Source of the DNA: Cyanoderma ruficeps
Lineage: Eukaryota; Chordata; Aves; Passeriformes; Timaliidae
Reading direction: 5' to 3'
Length of the DNA stretch: 64,000 bases
Assembly (NCBI GenBank): GCA_008694505.1
Contig: VZDJ01007747.1
Coordinates: forward strand, 14,226,059 to 14,290,058
A program made the translations under genes and the position numbers. Position 1 is the first letter of the stretch, and the number at the start of each line of letters is the position of its first letter. Under the pieces are notes generated by a model. That model ran no database searches. It was not told the origin of the DNA and saw only the letters and a list, made by a program, of their open reading frames with translations. Shown one piece after another: positions 50,531 through 63,817 of the stretch.

Positions 50531-52190
50531 CTTGGACTCACTGGACTGTGGAGACAGCTTATAAAAGTGATCCCTTCAGGGGCAGAACACATTGCTTTAA
50601 TACTGTAAAATTTGCACCATTCCTATTCATCTTTTGAAAGATTATTCCAATCCCAAAGCTGTCAATTTTGCATTTTCATAAGAACTAAATCAGTTTTTAA
50701 AAAGTCAGAAAGTTGCTTTCTCTGTTTCTGTCCTTTTGATTGATTATCTATGGTTCCACAGCATATTACGTGATCACAGCAATGTTCTTTGGAGATATAA
50801 TCATCAAAGAGCATTACTCAGCTGCGAAAGTACGTGTGAAGGGTGTAAATAATGAAACCAAACAGGGGGCCATTAAATACATTTTTTTGTTTTCTGTGCT
50901 TAGAGGCTTGTTTACAGGGTAGGGGGCATACTGTTAAAAAGGAATGTTAAAAGAAAAAAAAGGCAGAACTCCTAAATTCTACCAACCAACCCATCTGTTC
51001 ATCAGATAGAGAGCCCTGCAGACCTGGCAAACCTTGAAGTTTTATCAGTGTTCATTTTGGCTTTGAAAGGTGTGTTTAGTCGCTGTGGCTCTGAAAGCTC
51101 TAGTTTATGTGTTTGGGAGTATATACCCAAAGCAGATGTTTAATTTTTAAATTTATATGGTCCTTGTAATCCTACTCATATAGTGCAGGGTATTTTATAA
51201 AGCCTATTTCTGTGTAGCACATAAAATACAAATTATTGGAACTGTTAATTAAAAAGTGGTTTAAAGGAGAAAACAGAGCAGGAAGAAAAGTGTTGAAACA
51301 TGAAGCCCCTTGACTTGTATAGCAGAGTTGAAAAGTAAATGATTGTGCGTGGATAATTGCCATGACTTACTTTGGCAGACCCCTATTGTTATCAGAGCTG
51401 CAAGGCTGCCTCTTAAACTGTTCAAACATGGATCTCCAACATTCATGTCCAGAAAGGTTGACTGGTCTGTTAAAATTCATTGCTTGTTTGTTAAAGGAAA
51501 AGTGTATCTTCTGTCTGTGTCATTAATCCTGTGGGGTTTGGTTTGTTGGTTTGTTGTTTTTTTGGTTTTGTTTTTTTTCATGAAAATGGTTCTATAATTC
51601 TATTTCTGATGCAAGCTTTTGTAACTGATGTGAAATGTCTGGTACTGAGTCAACTGACACTGGCCTGATGTTGCTTTTATATCTCTAATAAGCATCATTA
51701 GGAGTAATCCATACAGAAGTCTGTGACTCTTATAGCTCTCCCTTTCTTTTTGTATAAAGGAATTTGTGTACTACTTACGTACAAACAAACTTAACTTGTC
51801 CCAAGCAAAAGATTTTAATAGTCAAAATTAGATCCTTTAGAATTGAACATTAAAAATATTGCAAGATCATAATAAACATTGCTGCAAAGATTGCTGCTGT
51901 TTATTGTCTATATTGAAACCATCTAGAAAATCAGAAAGGGATGACACCTGTGAGGAAACTTGAAAGCAAAATACATAGAATCCAATGCTTTGTTATCATT
52001 AATAAAAAATACTAAGGGGCTGGAGAAGTTGGATGTGTTTGCCTGAAACTAGCTACGTGGAAGTTTGAGCACATTGCTACTGTTACTATCATACTCAGTA
52101 TGTTCACTAGCTTTGCTGGGTGAGGTTAAATCAGCTAAAATATTTATCTGAAGGGTTTTTATTGTGGACCTACAATCTCAACTTTTAACC

Positions 52191-52205
52191 TTTTTTTTTT
52201 TTTTT
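52191..52205. repeat. Poly(T), 15 bases
   Basis: Uninterrupted T run followed by GGGTAAGC. Confidence 0.85.
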
Positions 52206-52797
52206 GGGTAAGCAAAACATTGTCACTTATTTTAGGATTTTATCTGATGTTTGAATCATACGTATGTAATAAAAGAGCTTCAAATTCTCCAGTTGAATTT
52301 AAAATAATTTCACATCACTTTTTTTTTTTGCTTTCTGATTGAAACAATATGACTGAATGACTGAATCCTAGATATCAAGAACTCTGACCTTAACATAGAC
52401 GATGCAGTAGTTTTTTTTGCCACATGGAAAACTTGTGCCTTGAGCAGAGTAAGTCTAGTTGATCTTTTCAGATGAATATGACCAACTTTTACATGTACCA
52501 TTTTTCTTACTAAAATTACATTAAATTGAATTTTTATTTTTGAAAACTGTAGATTTCATATACGGTACAGAGGTGATTCTAAATAATAAATCAAAATACA
52601 CGTCCTACCAATCAACAGGCAGCAATACAAGGCATGAGAAGCCTTCTAATTTAGCATAGAGCAGTCTCTTGTGCATAACTGCTGTCCTCTGATCAAACCA
52701 TGCTTTTTAATCTCAAACAAGAAGTCAAAAAGACTCTCGGTAAAAAGTACAGCTTGAACATCCTTTCATAGAGATGGAAACGACTTGATATAGAACT

Positions 52798-52864
52798 GAA
52801 AAATCAATCAAACAAACAAACCAAAACAAAACAAAAAAAAAGAAAATAAAATAAAAAAAAACCC
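52798..52864. repeat. A-rich low-complexity tract
   Basis: CAAAC, CAAAACAAAACAAAA and AAATAAAATAAAAA units ending in AAAAAACCCC. A decayed simple repeat. Confidence 0.85.
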
Positions 52865-54248
52865 CACCCCGAAACCAAAAGGTAGTAGGCTTTTTTTGGA
52901 GGGGTGGAGTGACAACCAAAAAATAGACTGAAAAAGTTTCCAGCTTTCTTTTTGGATCAAATGTAAATTATAATTCACAGTGCTAATGGTATCGAATTGT
53001 ATAATGATTTAAGATCAACAGATATACCAACAGTATAGCACTTTTTACTTAAAGTTTTTGACCTTATTGCAGACTGGTGGTAAAAATGCTGTATCTATAT
53101 CATTCTTGCTGCAGCTTCAAATCTTATAGTCCAAACTAATATTTGACTGCTCAAAAGCCCTTTTAACAAGGTTAGAGGTGCAGACTAAGAACCTGTGGTA
53201 CTAGACATGGTAGAGTCCCAGTCAAATTTTGTTAAAAATGGTATTTTACCACTATTTCTTTTTCATCTAATACTAGTTTAGTATTAAAAGAATAAGGATG
53301 AGAAAAGTGGGTTTGAACAACATTAATTTTCTCTCTGGGGAGAAGATTTTGCCAGGGGCAAAATGACATTCCTCTTATCTTGAAGTTAAAAGCAACAAAG
53401 TTAGTAAATTTTGTCCTGCAATACTTTTTTATGTACCTTGACATTCCTCATTTCCTGATGGCAAGCTAATCCAGTGGGAGACCCAATAGCTATGAAAATT
53501 TGGCAAATAGCATACAAGGTTGGAAAGCAAACTTTTAAGAGTTTACAGTACTGAAAGAACTGCATTCATCTAGTCTTCCTAGGACAAGAACCGATGCTCT
53601 CTTTAATAGTTCACAAACCTCAGCAAGTTACATAGAGCACTATACACAGGTGTTTCTTTGAATTGTCCAGTGGATAGGAAATAAATAATGATTAGGGGTT
53701 TTTAATGCTTCATCCTAAATATGAAGATAATGTGTTAAAATATATTTCTTTTTTAAGGAACGACAGCAAGAAGACTAAATGACAGGTTAGGTAATAAATA
53801 AGATGGTTGAATAATTGAAATCTCTTACTATGTGGGCATCAACAGATTAATTTTTACTAGTGAATTTATTTCTAGTAATGACCTTTGGAAGTAATCTCTC
53901 ATTAGTAAGCTATCACAGCAAAGGAGAAGATTTTAGACTGTTGCTTAAAGTTGTGCTAACTGTGCTGTGCTCATATGTGTTCTATATAATTCTCTTCTTT
54001 AGTTGCATAGAAAACCGAACAAGAAAGACTTACCAGCTCTTTAAAGCCCCTTTAAAACACTGTCAGTTTGATAATTCAAAAAATAACTAATGCAATTTGA
54101 GATGGCACCAAAGACTTAAGTTTTATTTATTATTTTTTAAAAGCATTTCAGTATAAGCATAGCTTTTGGTAACATAAAAGGGAAATTGATCTTTGGTGTC
54201 TATTAACAAAAACAGGAAAAGTTGATCTTGAAATGCAATATTCTTTGC

Positions 54249-54302
54249 ATTGTAAGAATTGTAAGAATTATTATAAGAATTGTAAGAATTATTGTAAGAA
54301 TT
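54249..54302. repeat. 21-bp minisatellite, about 2.5 units
   Basis: Sub-unit ATTGTAAGA at 54249-54257 is followed by two 21-bp units at 54258-54278 and 54279-54299. They differ by one base (ATTATAAGA versus ATTGTAAGA in the second half). Seen directly. Confidence 0.9.
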
Positions 54303-56934
54303 CAGTTATAAAGCCTTCCTGCAGAATTTGAACTCTAAATGAAAAAGCCAATAAATCACTGGAAAATATTTTATTCTTAAGCATAGATGTAACTCATAAC
54401 CTGTTTGTGCCCTGGATCCTTAATCTGGATCTAGTGTTCTGATTGTTCCTACATCACCATTTCTATAGATGTTTTTGCCTATCAAAAACCTGTGGCTTTA
54501 AAGCCATAATCTCTTCCAGATGTGTAGATATATCTAGGGATAAGATTTAGCCTACTCGAGTCTGGATTAGCACCTTCCTATCGAGATACTTAAAATCCAA
54601 TTATTTTTTTTTTATGAAGCCAAAAATAAAAAAGCATACATTAAATAGCATAAAACCCTAAAAGTACAATTGGAGTATTTGATGCTTTGCATAATATAGC
54701 TCAGAGTGCAAAGACTGTGATTGCAAATACTAATTGTTAGATTTAAAAAGCCCTAGAGAAATAATTGCTGCTACTCTGCATGTCAGAAATTTCAAGGTAA
54801 AAGACATAACATGTTTAGCTAAAACACAGCTAATTAGAACAGAAGTGGATTCCTTTCAAAGTCTGAGATGATGATATACACAATAGAGCTGTTAACTTCA
54901 GAAAACTGAGTGCTGATGTAATCAAATAAGGAAGCTGGTTTCTTTTTTGTGCCTATATTTCATGAGAGATTCAGACCAATATGTTGTTTTATTTGATTCT
55001 CACATTTTTAGGGTACACAACTCTACAAGAACAAAACACCCTCACTCTAAATCTAAAAGTTAAAACTTGTCCAGTCTTTTCTGGGTGTTAATTTTTAAAA
55101 TTAGTCTTTTCATTTTCATTCACAAAATTTTCTATTTTTGAGCCAATTTTTCTGAATTCCCATTTCCACCTCTTTATATCAAGAGTCAAAAAGCAATAGT
55201 TTTTCTTCTCTTGGGCTGTATTTGCAAATGATTTTAATATTTTTAACTAAGAGTCGCATAAATCCTTGTGAGAGAGCCATAAGGATCCTGTAGTGTGAGC
55301 ATGTACATTACTGACTACTGAAACTAGTCACAAGCAAGGTCCCTAGGGAGGAGCAGCCATTCCATTTGGAGAGAAGAAGTCGGTGCTAAGGGAAAGCATT
55401 GTTGTAACTTCAGTAGAGAAACATAGTCAATAGCTTCAATATCCCCTCAGTCTCAAGCATGGTCCTTCTCTTATGTAAGAAGTGAGCTAGTTTATTGCAA
55501 GAGTATGTGGAAAACTCAACCTGTCTTGTACCTGCTCATTAGTAGTTTGATAATTTCATTCTCCATTTCTTACTAAGAAGGCGCATTGTGTACTGTTCTG
55601 TGAAACTTGTTGAAGCTACTTTTAACCTACTGGACTAGTAATTTCCAAAGATTTTATAGCTTTTTCCCTTTTACAGTTTGTTGCAAGTTAGAGACTTTAC
55701 CAGGAGGGCTGAAATTTCCCCTTAATTTTCCCCCACAACTAAAGTTTTTGACTGCGCTCTCATGTTCGTTTTGCCCAAGACCAGCAAAATTCTGAGACGA
55801 TTATCATGAAGTTCTTCCTGGTAATTGCTGACTTCCCCCAGCCTAGCATGGTAAAGGAGAGGGCCTTTTGTACACTGTGGATTGTTTTGAGAGTCTTAAA
55901 TATGTATGCATCCAGGAAAGAGTGCGCTGAGTAGTATCCACAGATTAATTGGTACTTTTTCCTGTCCAGATCTCTGCATTTGGTGTCTTCTTTTTAAGTT
56001 GTAAGCTGCGCATCTCTATCCGCACCTGCAAGAATTGAATTTTGCATCTATCATATTTGCACTACAAATTGACTTTGTTGGGTTTTTTTTTCTGTAATGA
56101 GACTTGAGGAAGAATAAAAAGGTGGCAGGAGAGCAGTGGCAAAGGATAAATAGCTAGGGAAAAGGGGGTTTTCTGTACTGAAGTTATTAAGTGACTATAT
56201 AAAAACAATTTTATGAAATGGAAATCTGTATCTGTTTACGTGAAGCAAAAGATATGTTAAATCAGCAGAATCTGTGGATTCCCAACCAGAGAAATATTGA
56301 CTATGCCATCTTCACTATTGTATCAGAACGTTTATGCTTACAATATGTTTGGAGTACAAAAGGTTAATGTCAAAATATCTTTAATAGAAAGAGAAAAAAA
56401 TATATCATTTGTCCATGGATTTATTCAGGAGCTGTAATGAATATACTATTCTCTATTGCAAAAGAAAAATGAAAATAATTATGGAAATCCCTACAATAAT
56501 AAATGTACATATTCCAAATTACTGTTCTTAATGGTACTTAATTATTCTTTGTATAGTTATCATCAATACACATAGAGAAATGTTAATAGAAATTATCAAA
56601 AAAGTGACAGATAAGAGTTAAATAGACTTAGCTGTTCTAGATTTGATTTGAAATAGATTTTGAAAGGAAAGATTTGAAATTATGAACAGCTACTAACAGA
56701 AACAAAAAAGGCAAGCCTTTATTACCACTATGTGTGGGTCCTTTTTTCAACCACCCAAGTTCACTTTAAATTATTCTTCCATTAACTCACTGTGCTGCCT
56801 ACTTCTAGCTCTTGCTGAGCAAACATCAAGAGCTGCACCCAGCATGTGTCCTGTAGCTCAGAACAGGAAGCACTTTGGTACTCTGTATTCATGGGGAGAA
56901 ATGGGAGGAAGGGAAAAGTCCATGGGGAAAAACA

Positions 56935-56975
56935 GAGGAAGAAAGAGAGAGAGAAAGAGAGAGAGAAAAAGAGAN
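56935..56975. repeat. (GA)n-rich purine tract ending in N
   Basis: GAGAGAGAGAAAGAGAGAGA-type repeat with AAA interruptions, ending in one N at 56975. It is a typical site of slippage and sequencing uncertainty. Confidence 0.88.
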
Positions 56976-59900
56976 TTGTATGTGCTTGATGAAACAAGTA
57001 CAAATTTTATCAAAGAGTTGTTCATTGTAATAGTATGGAGCCCTTCCTTGGACTGCAGGAGCAGATTTTACTTGACACATTCAACTTTATTTCCACTAGC
57101 TGGCAAATTGTATTTCTATGCTTTTATCACCAACCCCAAATTTCCAGTCTTCCTTGTACTCAACCATGCAATATCTTGAACAGATATTTGTCCATTCTCT
57201 ATTTCTTCAGTGACTATATAGACAATGTAACTTTCTTGAAAGACAGTTATGCTGCACAACTCATACATTCACATGAAAATATAGCATATTTCTCTCTGTA
57301 TGCATTTTATCAATTGACAAGGAAGCATAAACTTTATGGAAAAAAAAAGTCAACTGGAAGGAAACAGAACTTACAAATCTTTTTAGTCTTTTTCTTTCCT
57401 TAGTAAGAATATGAACATTTGAATGTATGCAGCAGAAGCAGATGAAATTACATCCTCTGACACTTGTTAACTCTGAAACAGATATGTGATTGATTGCAAG
57501 GTGGCAGAGCTGCGGGCATTCTTTGGTGGGCATATTCTGATGATAAAGTTACTTAGGTGAACTTTAAATACATCATGACACAATGTTTCAGACACTTTGA
57601 GGGATTTCAAAGCTAATACTTTATCAAAGCTTTTGAAGGCATTTATTAGGTTTGTCTCAGAAGAGATGGATTTTTAGTTTTAATCCCCAGTTCCTCACTA
57701 TATGTCCTGTTTACCTCATCTTATTTAGTTAGAAAACAAATTCATAGATCTTTAATTTAGAACAATCTGCTTTAACTACGTGTCAACACCTTAAAAAAGT
57801 GTCCCATATGAAATGTTTGGACTGGAAAATATCTATGCAGCAGATGAGTCTAGAAAAAGGTGAAAAATATATGGAAGGAAGTACCACAGCAAAACATAAT
57901 TTTAAAATAGACTAAAACATAAGGGGAGGGAAAAAAATGTCTAACAAGAAGTTTAATGCCTTCTTTGTGAGACTGTTAGACTTAGTATGTTAATACTATG
58001 GGACCGAGCAAATCTCATATCCTAACCAATGTAAAGGAAAATACACCTGACCCTGAAACTGACCCCATTTATGTAGCATGTCCACAGGTTCCTTCGGGAC
58101 TTCAGAAGTCCAGCTCAACGCTGATTGGGACACTCCAGAGAAGTATTAGCTAATAAAAAGATGAAGGTCTTTCTCTTCCAACATCCAGTGCCTATACAAC
58201 ATTGGATCACTTAACTGCAGTATTCTGAAACATAACTGGAAGAATAGTAATGGAAGTAAGAAAATAAAATTAATTACTTGCTACTGTAAATTGTGGTTAG
58301 ATGGCAATGGGATATATTAATTTCAAATTATTTTATCAATATGTAAAAAACATATTCAACAAGTCTAGAATGCAAAAAAATATACTTAATCCATGAAATT
58401 TCTGTTTGTAAGATTTTGCTACTGAAATTTTTGCAAAAAAAATATATGTCATTATATTTGTAGACAATTCAATGGAAATTCAAGTTTTATTCCAAAAAGG
58501 CAGTTGAATAATTTACTATCATGCTGTAAAGTTTTAATTCTTTTTAAGCAGATGTTCCTTTATGGAACATGTATCTAACATGTAGATCTACATCCAACCC
58601 TAACAGGTAGCTTATGTGTTCATTTCCTGAAAAACTCAGCTGTATTCACCATGGAGCAGCATCTTTCTGATTAGCCAAGTAAAATGACATTCCTTTATGA
58701 GACATGGACTTATTTAAGGTATTTAAGGCAGGTCTAACAGTTACCCTTTGTGGCTTCCAGTGAATGGAAATTACTTTAAAGATTTTACTACAAGGATAAA
58801 AGGTATAAATAAAGGACGACTATCAGGTTATATTGCTATTTCAAACAATCATTTGGGAGTTTTAATAACATTGTTTGTATTGTTCCTAAAGTTGGAGAGT
58901 CAGATAAATTTTTGGCCTAAAAACAGTGATGCTGGTAAAACTGGTCGAGGGATGAATTTGGCCCACTGCATTTTCATTCCAGATGTCCCAGAGATTTTCA
59001 CACATAATTGCTACTACTAGAATTCAGTTCTCTAAACAATGTGTAGGAAAATTAATCCCACAAGAAATCAAGCTTAATAATGAGGAAAAATGGATTATCA
59101 GACTTTGTATGACTGCTAGAAGAAGGACTACTCTGTGGTGATGAGCCTCAGTGGAAAACTGGGTGACAGATGAATTGCCCAGGAGCTGCAATGAAATATG
59201 CGCATTTGTCATCTCCATAGTCCCAAAATACAAATCTCATGGCGTATTTCTTTTTTTTTAATTAAAAAAAAGAAGAAGAAAAATAGCTTTCTTCTCATTG
59301 TTTTCCATATAAAACAATTAGAATGCTTTCAAAATACTTGTAGAATAGTTTCCAAATATTTACTATAATCCTTATATTTTTTAGGAAGTTGGACTTTTTT
59401 CATTTTCAAGAAATAATGTACAGTTATTCTTCTTCTTAGATTTTAAATATTCCTTCAAAATGAGTTAAACTGAGCAGTCCTAGAAATCACAACAAAATCC
59501 TTTGCAGTTGACCCACAGTTTAGGTTGCAGAGGATATCTTGCTTTTTTTTTAACACAAAATCTGTCAATTCATGCATCTGGTTCTGTTAGCATGCAAATG
59601 TACTATGTGAGCCTTACATATTACACATTACTGTAGAAAATGTGTAATTTTAAAGAAAAAATCAACAAAGCAAACCCAGAAAAAATACTGAGGACAATGT
59701 TTTGAAAAATAGACTCCACTTCGAAATTTCTGAATTTGTAAAATATAGATGAGAAATATGAATGTGGTGCTTAGCATTGACTAGTGCTCAGCTTCTCCTC
59801 ATACCATTCTTTTTGATCACACTAATAATACACTGTGAAGCATCACTCTGTGGGATGCAGTTAAAGCCTATTTAAGCCAAAGGAACTGCTCACACACTCC

Positions 59901-60814
59901 CAGGGGAAAATATCAGAACATTTTTATTTTTACCTCAGTCACTCCAGAAAACTTCACAAGGGATAGTCTTAACTAGCATTACAGGGAAATAACTACCACC
60001 AGTATGCCTGGAAAAAATGGGAGAGAATTGAAGAATAAATGTGGTGCTGAAAAATACTGAATAAGATGATGCAGAATTAAATGCTTAAGGCTTACTTGAG
60101 CTTAAGTTGTGGAAGGTTTATGCAAATTAGGCAGTTAATAGATATTCTTGTCAGGGTTCTTTGTAGAAAATGCAGATTTAAAAAATCCCACTCTACCTTC
60201 TTTCCCCATTCTCTTCTCCAGATCCCAAAAGCTAATATTCTGCTATAGAGGCCACAAATTTAGGTCTCACTTTTTCAATATTTCTGTTCTCATAAAAAAT
60301 TAATTTAATAGCATTTCATGCTTAAAGCCACCTACTTTTATTTTATCTTTTATAGTTGTGACTTTTAACCATCTGCTTTTTTTTTTTTAAGACAACAATA
60401 AAATAATTAGGTGGCATAATAAGGGATGGTAGATTTATTCCTAAGTAATATGTATAAAATCCTTGGGATTTTCCCACACTGAGTAAATAAATCAGGTTGA
60501 AAAGTCTTCCCTTTTGCAATATCTTTACATCTAGAGGAAAAAAATATGTATATCTAATACTGTTAATGGAACAGATTCTTTTTAGGCACTGAGAGACATA
60601 TCAAGTTGAGAACTGAAGCACTAATATAATGAGCCTTGCTGTACTGAACTTTTGGTCCTGATCAGAGCAATTTGATGCAACATAAAAATAGGATAGAAAA
60701 AGCATCTCTTTGTTCACTGGAGCCTATTTCTGTTACTCAGTATAAGTGTATAACTTTCATAAACAGATCAGACTCCATCTTAATAGGAACATGCTTCTGA
60801 GTACTTGATTTTTC

Positions 60815-61165
60815 TTCACCCTGCTATTGCTATTGGGAGGCTGTTCCAGACCGTCACTGCTGTCTGATCATTAAAAATACTTTTGATCTCCAGCCTAATT
60901 TTATTCATGGACAATTTATAACATTTTTCTTCTGCCAACAGTGTCCTTTAGTTTAAGTAGGCCTTCTCCTTTCATGGCACATAATTATTTTCCAAATGTA
61001 ATTATTTATAGGGAATGATTACATGTCTTCTTAACTACAATATGTTGTTTTAGCCATTTTTTTTGCTGACTTAAGGAGGATAAGCACTTTTACTCATCCT
61101 TTGTATGATAGGATTGTAATCCTCTTTTCAGCACTTGCTCAAGCTTGGTTTCCCCTCTGTTGTTC
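60815..61165 (-). mobile_element. Ancient CR1-family LINE fragment
   Basis: The plus strand reads GGGAGGCTGTTCCAGACC, then a TCATTAAAAATACTTTTGAT segment, CCAGCCTAATTTTATTCATG, ACAGTGTCCTTTAGTTTAAG, TAGGCCTTCTCCTTTCATGG and TCAGCACTTGCTCAAGCTTG. This is the antisense of the ORF2 C-terminus and 3'UTR of an old CR1 lineage that I know from turtles and crocodilians as well as birds. On the minus strand the codons at about 60850-60835 spell valine-tryptophan-asparagine-serine-leucine-proline, the CR1 C-terminal signature. Indels are frequent. Subfamily and exact ends would need a repeat library. The extension beyond about 61165 is unclear. Confidence 0.82.
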
Positions 61166-61998
61166 TTGACTAGACTGTATATTCCCTGTGCAGATCTGTG
61201 CAGAGATTAATGTTCCCAGAGAGACTTCTCAGGTACTGACTGGAGACCCAACAGAAGTCATCATGCAAAAATCCACCTTTGACAAATTCTAATGTTTGTT
61301 GTGGATCTCATATGAAAACATATGTCATAATACCTATTAATCTAAATCTGACATTGAGCAGGATTCTAGACATATTTAGGAATAGGTTACTCTTCAAAAT
61401 TTGCAGCTCAGGGGTTTGTTTTCACAGGTTAGTGTCTGTGACCATTCTTTCCAAAAATAAACAGCCCTAACTTATCTTAAAAATTGATTGTTGAAGTTGG
61501 CAATAGTTTTGAATTAGTTAAGAGACTGAGAATGTAATATTTCTCATTAGATGATGTATAAACTTTATCACCATGTTTAGAAGGCTGTAATAGAGGAAGC
61601 CAACCTTAGGTAGGATAAATTAAACAGTTTGGTAGAAATGTTAATTAAGCAGCTTCAAGGAAGAAGAGAAGAATAATGTCTTAATCTCCCACAGTAATAT
61701 GTGGAATTTCAGTGTTCTGTTACAAGCAATGAACATAGAAGCAGAGGAAGTAAACAAGATTCCAGCATTCATTCTGGCTAGAAGTGGAGGTAGCTCAGAG
61801 TGACTGTTTGGGAGACTCTGGTTACCATCTTTAACAGGAGGAGTACGAAAATATTACTTTAAGAACACTTCAAGGTTTATAGATTTGGAGGACTTTTAAG
61901 AGACTAATTATGTGTTCAAAGAATCTAATATCCAGCTGAGATGTATGAGTCGCCAAGGTATATCCTTATTCCTGAGGTTACTGTTTATAATGCATGCT

Positions 61999-62032
61999 GT
62001 TATTTTAAGTCAATAGTTATTTTAAGTCAATA
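61999..62032. repeat. Perfect 17-bp tandem duplication
   Basis: GTTATTTTAAGTCAATA occurs twice without a mismatch, head to tail. The identity of the two units points to a recent duplication or recent conversion. Confidence 0.95.
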
Positions 62033-62469
62033 ATTATTTGAAGGTAAGCATATTCCATATTCTTAAATCTTTTATACTGGTGAAATTGCAACTGACTAAT
62101 TTGGTTCATGTCAAACACTCTATTCCTTTGGGTCACTATTTAAAGGTTTCCAGTCTCCCTTGAAGTATGAGGGGCCTCATCATAGATACATTTAAAAATG
62201 GTCAAAATATCTAGAATTAATTTTCTGAACAGTATTCTGAGCTTCCCAAAATTAAGAGGGAGAGCTGGAATTGAAAATTACATTTCTGCTAATGCCTCAC
62301 ATAACCTTCTGTATGCAAATGCAATAATTGGAAAACTTCTGAGGAGATGACAGACAGACATGTGAGCCTTCCACTCTCTGAGCACTGGTCTAAGTGCTTC
62401 CAGTCCCTGGTCTACCAACCTCTGAAATATCATAATACAGAAATGCTCCCATTGGCTTGTTTCAGATAG

Positions 62470-62690
62470 TCTACTTTGCGTGAAACAATTGCATATTAAT
62501 TAGCCCAGAGAGAATGCAGGAGTGTGAGGATAAAAATCCATCCTGATGGCTGAAGTTTCTGTACCGGGAGGGAAGCTGCTAGTTGGGATTTTTAGCACAA
62601 AATTTGTTTATGCATTTTACCAATAAATAATAGGTGGAACTTTGTAAATGAGGCCCCATGGTGGAAAGCTTTCGAGGAGCTGAGTCTTTA
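62470..62690. promoter_or_regulatory. Candidate conserved enhancer-like block
   Basis: Contains ATTGCATATTAATTA at 62488-62502, a fused octamer-like (POU) and homeodomain-like site. Further motifs follow, such as AAATCCATCCTGATGG and TTTGTTTATGCATTTTACC (forkhead- and octamer-like). It has no repeats, no open frame and balanced composition. Function is inferred. Confidence 0.3.
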
Positions 62691-63524
62691 AGCTAGAAAT
62701 GTATTCTCATTCTAATTTCTCTTTATCACTGTGATTTTTGATTTATCCATATGCAGTAGAAGTGCTACAACAGGAAGGATTAAGAGTCCTTGTATAAAAA
62801 AAGCATAGTAGATTGATGGTGATAGCTTAGGAGTTGTGGGTTTGATAGCTCCTTGGCGGAAGACAAAATAGAATCTTTGTCCTGTATCTTCTTGCAGTGT
62901 GAGCTATTAAATAAAAAGCAATGTGAAGAGATCATCCATTTAGATTTAGAAGAAGTCTATGAACTCAGTATATTCAGTGAAGTGCTTGATCCTTCAGGCA
63001 TAGTCAGGATCTATGCTTAGCACAATTTTTTTTTTCACTTTCGGATGCTGACTATTTAATCATGAAACCGATGACAGTTTGAGAATACGTATTTTGAACG
63101 TAAATAAAAAAGTAAGGTGAGATGCCAAGGAAAACCCTTAATATCTAAAAAAGATTCTGACAATATTGACTTTTTCTTTTAAAATTCTTTTTTAAATTTT
63201 ACCCATTGAAACTGGGATTACTTTATAAATTGTAACTTCTACTTAAAATAAATACAAATAACAATTTTGCAATTTTGGAATCACAAATATTTTCATAAGA
63301 CTGGTATTTAAAAAATTAGATCTCAAATTCTCATTTTGGTTAATGATCAAGTTAACTAAACTTTGCAGAAATCTAAACTATTCTTAAGGAAGAGGAAAGC
63401 AATTATAAAAACCATTATTTGGTTTTAATAAGTCCCGTAGAGGTTAATATATCAATAAAATGATACTTTCTTGACAAGTTTAAAAAGAAAAAAGCACTTC
63501 AAACAGTGCATTTTCTAATTATTT

Positions 63525-63817
63525 ATACACTTCCTTTTTCCATATCTTTATTGGGAAAAACGAGACCTCAACCCAGGGCCAGCACAAAAGGGCAATGCCT
63601 GTGCACAGCCCCACTGTAACCAGGGATCAGACCTGGTGAGCAGGGAGCACAGGCTGCGCCAGGTTCAGCTCCTGCTGCTTTAAACAGCCCCACAGCACCA
63701 CCCCAGCGTGCCTGGCACCCTGAAACCCTCCTGTGTGCCAGCAGCACCAGCCCCAGGCTCCTGACTGCAGGGCAGCATTCCAAGGGGCAGCAGTACAGCC
63801 TTCACAGATCCTTTGTG
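63525..63817 (-). ncRNA. Possible terminal exon of an unknown transcript
   Basis: On the minus strand a pyrimidine-rich acceptor-like sequence (TTTCCTTTTCCAG, last base 63818) is followed by about 265 GC-rich bases. A canonical AATAAA polyadenylation signal follows at 63552-63547, which would place the end near 63525. The GC content contrasts strongly with the flanks. Overlapping short frames (71 and 82 codons) exist, but they start inside the block or before the putative acceptor and have no recognisable domain, so a non-coding exon or a 3'UTR is more likely than coding sequence. A TTTAAA word lies inside it, so an unknown LTR-like element is also possible. The rest of the transcript, if real, would lie beyond the right edge. 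Confidence 0.3.

Larger units (their letters stand above)
49471..60814. other. Unique AT-rich DNA, no gene seen
   Basis: More than 11 kb with no recognisable exon or interspersed repeat outside the listed sub-blocks. Simple repeats are a 15-T run at 52191-52205, an A-rich tract at 52798-52864, a minisatellite at 54249-54302 and a GA tract at 56935-56974. The longest open frame in the window (149 codons, 56730-57179 plus) passes through the GA tract and an N. Its charged low-complexity centre is an artefact of that tract. Confidence 0.5.
61166..63520. other. Unique AT-rich DNA, no gene seen
   Basis: No exon or repeat family recognised apart from the 17-bp tandem duplication at 61999-62032 and the candidate regulatory block at 62470-62690. 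Confidence 0.5.

Noticed and set aside
51530..51597. T/G-rich tract ending in TTCTATAATTCTATTT, similar to a CR1 3' terminus
   Set aside because: No CR1 body precedes it. The upstream sequence is a low-complexity GTTTGGTTTG tract, so this is probably coincidence.
56730..57179. Longest open frame of the window, 149 codons on the plus strand
   Set aside because: It crosses a GA simple repeat and an N. The central part is pure low complexity, and the two antisense frames are also open. No domain recognised.
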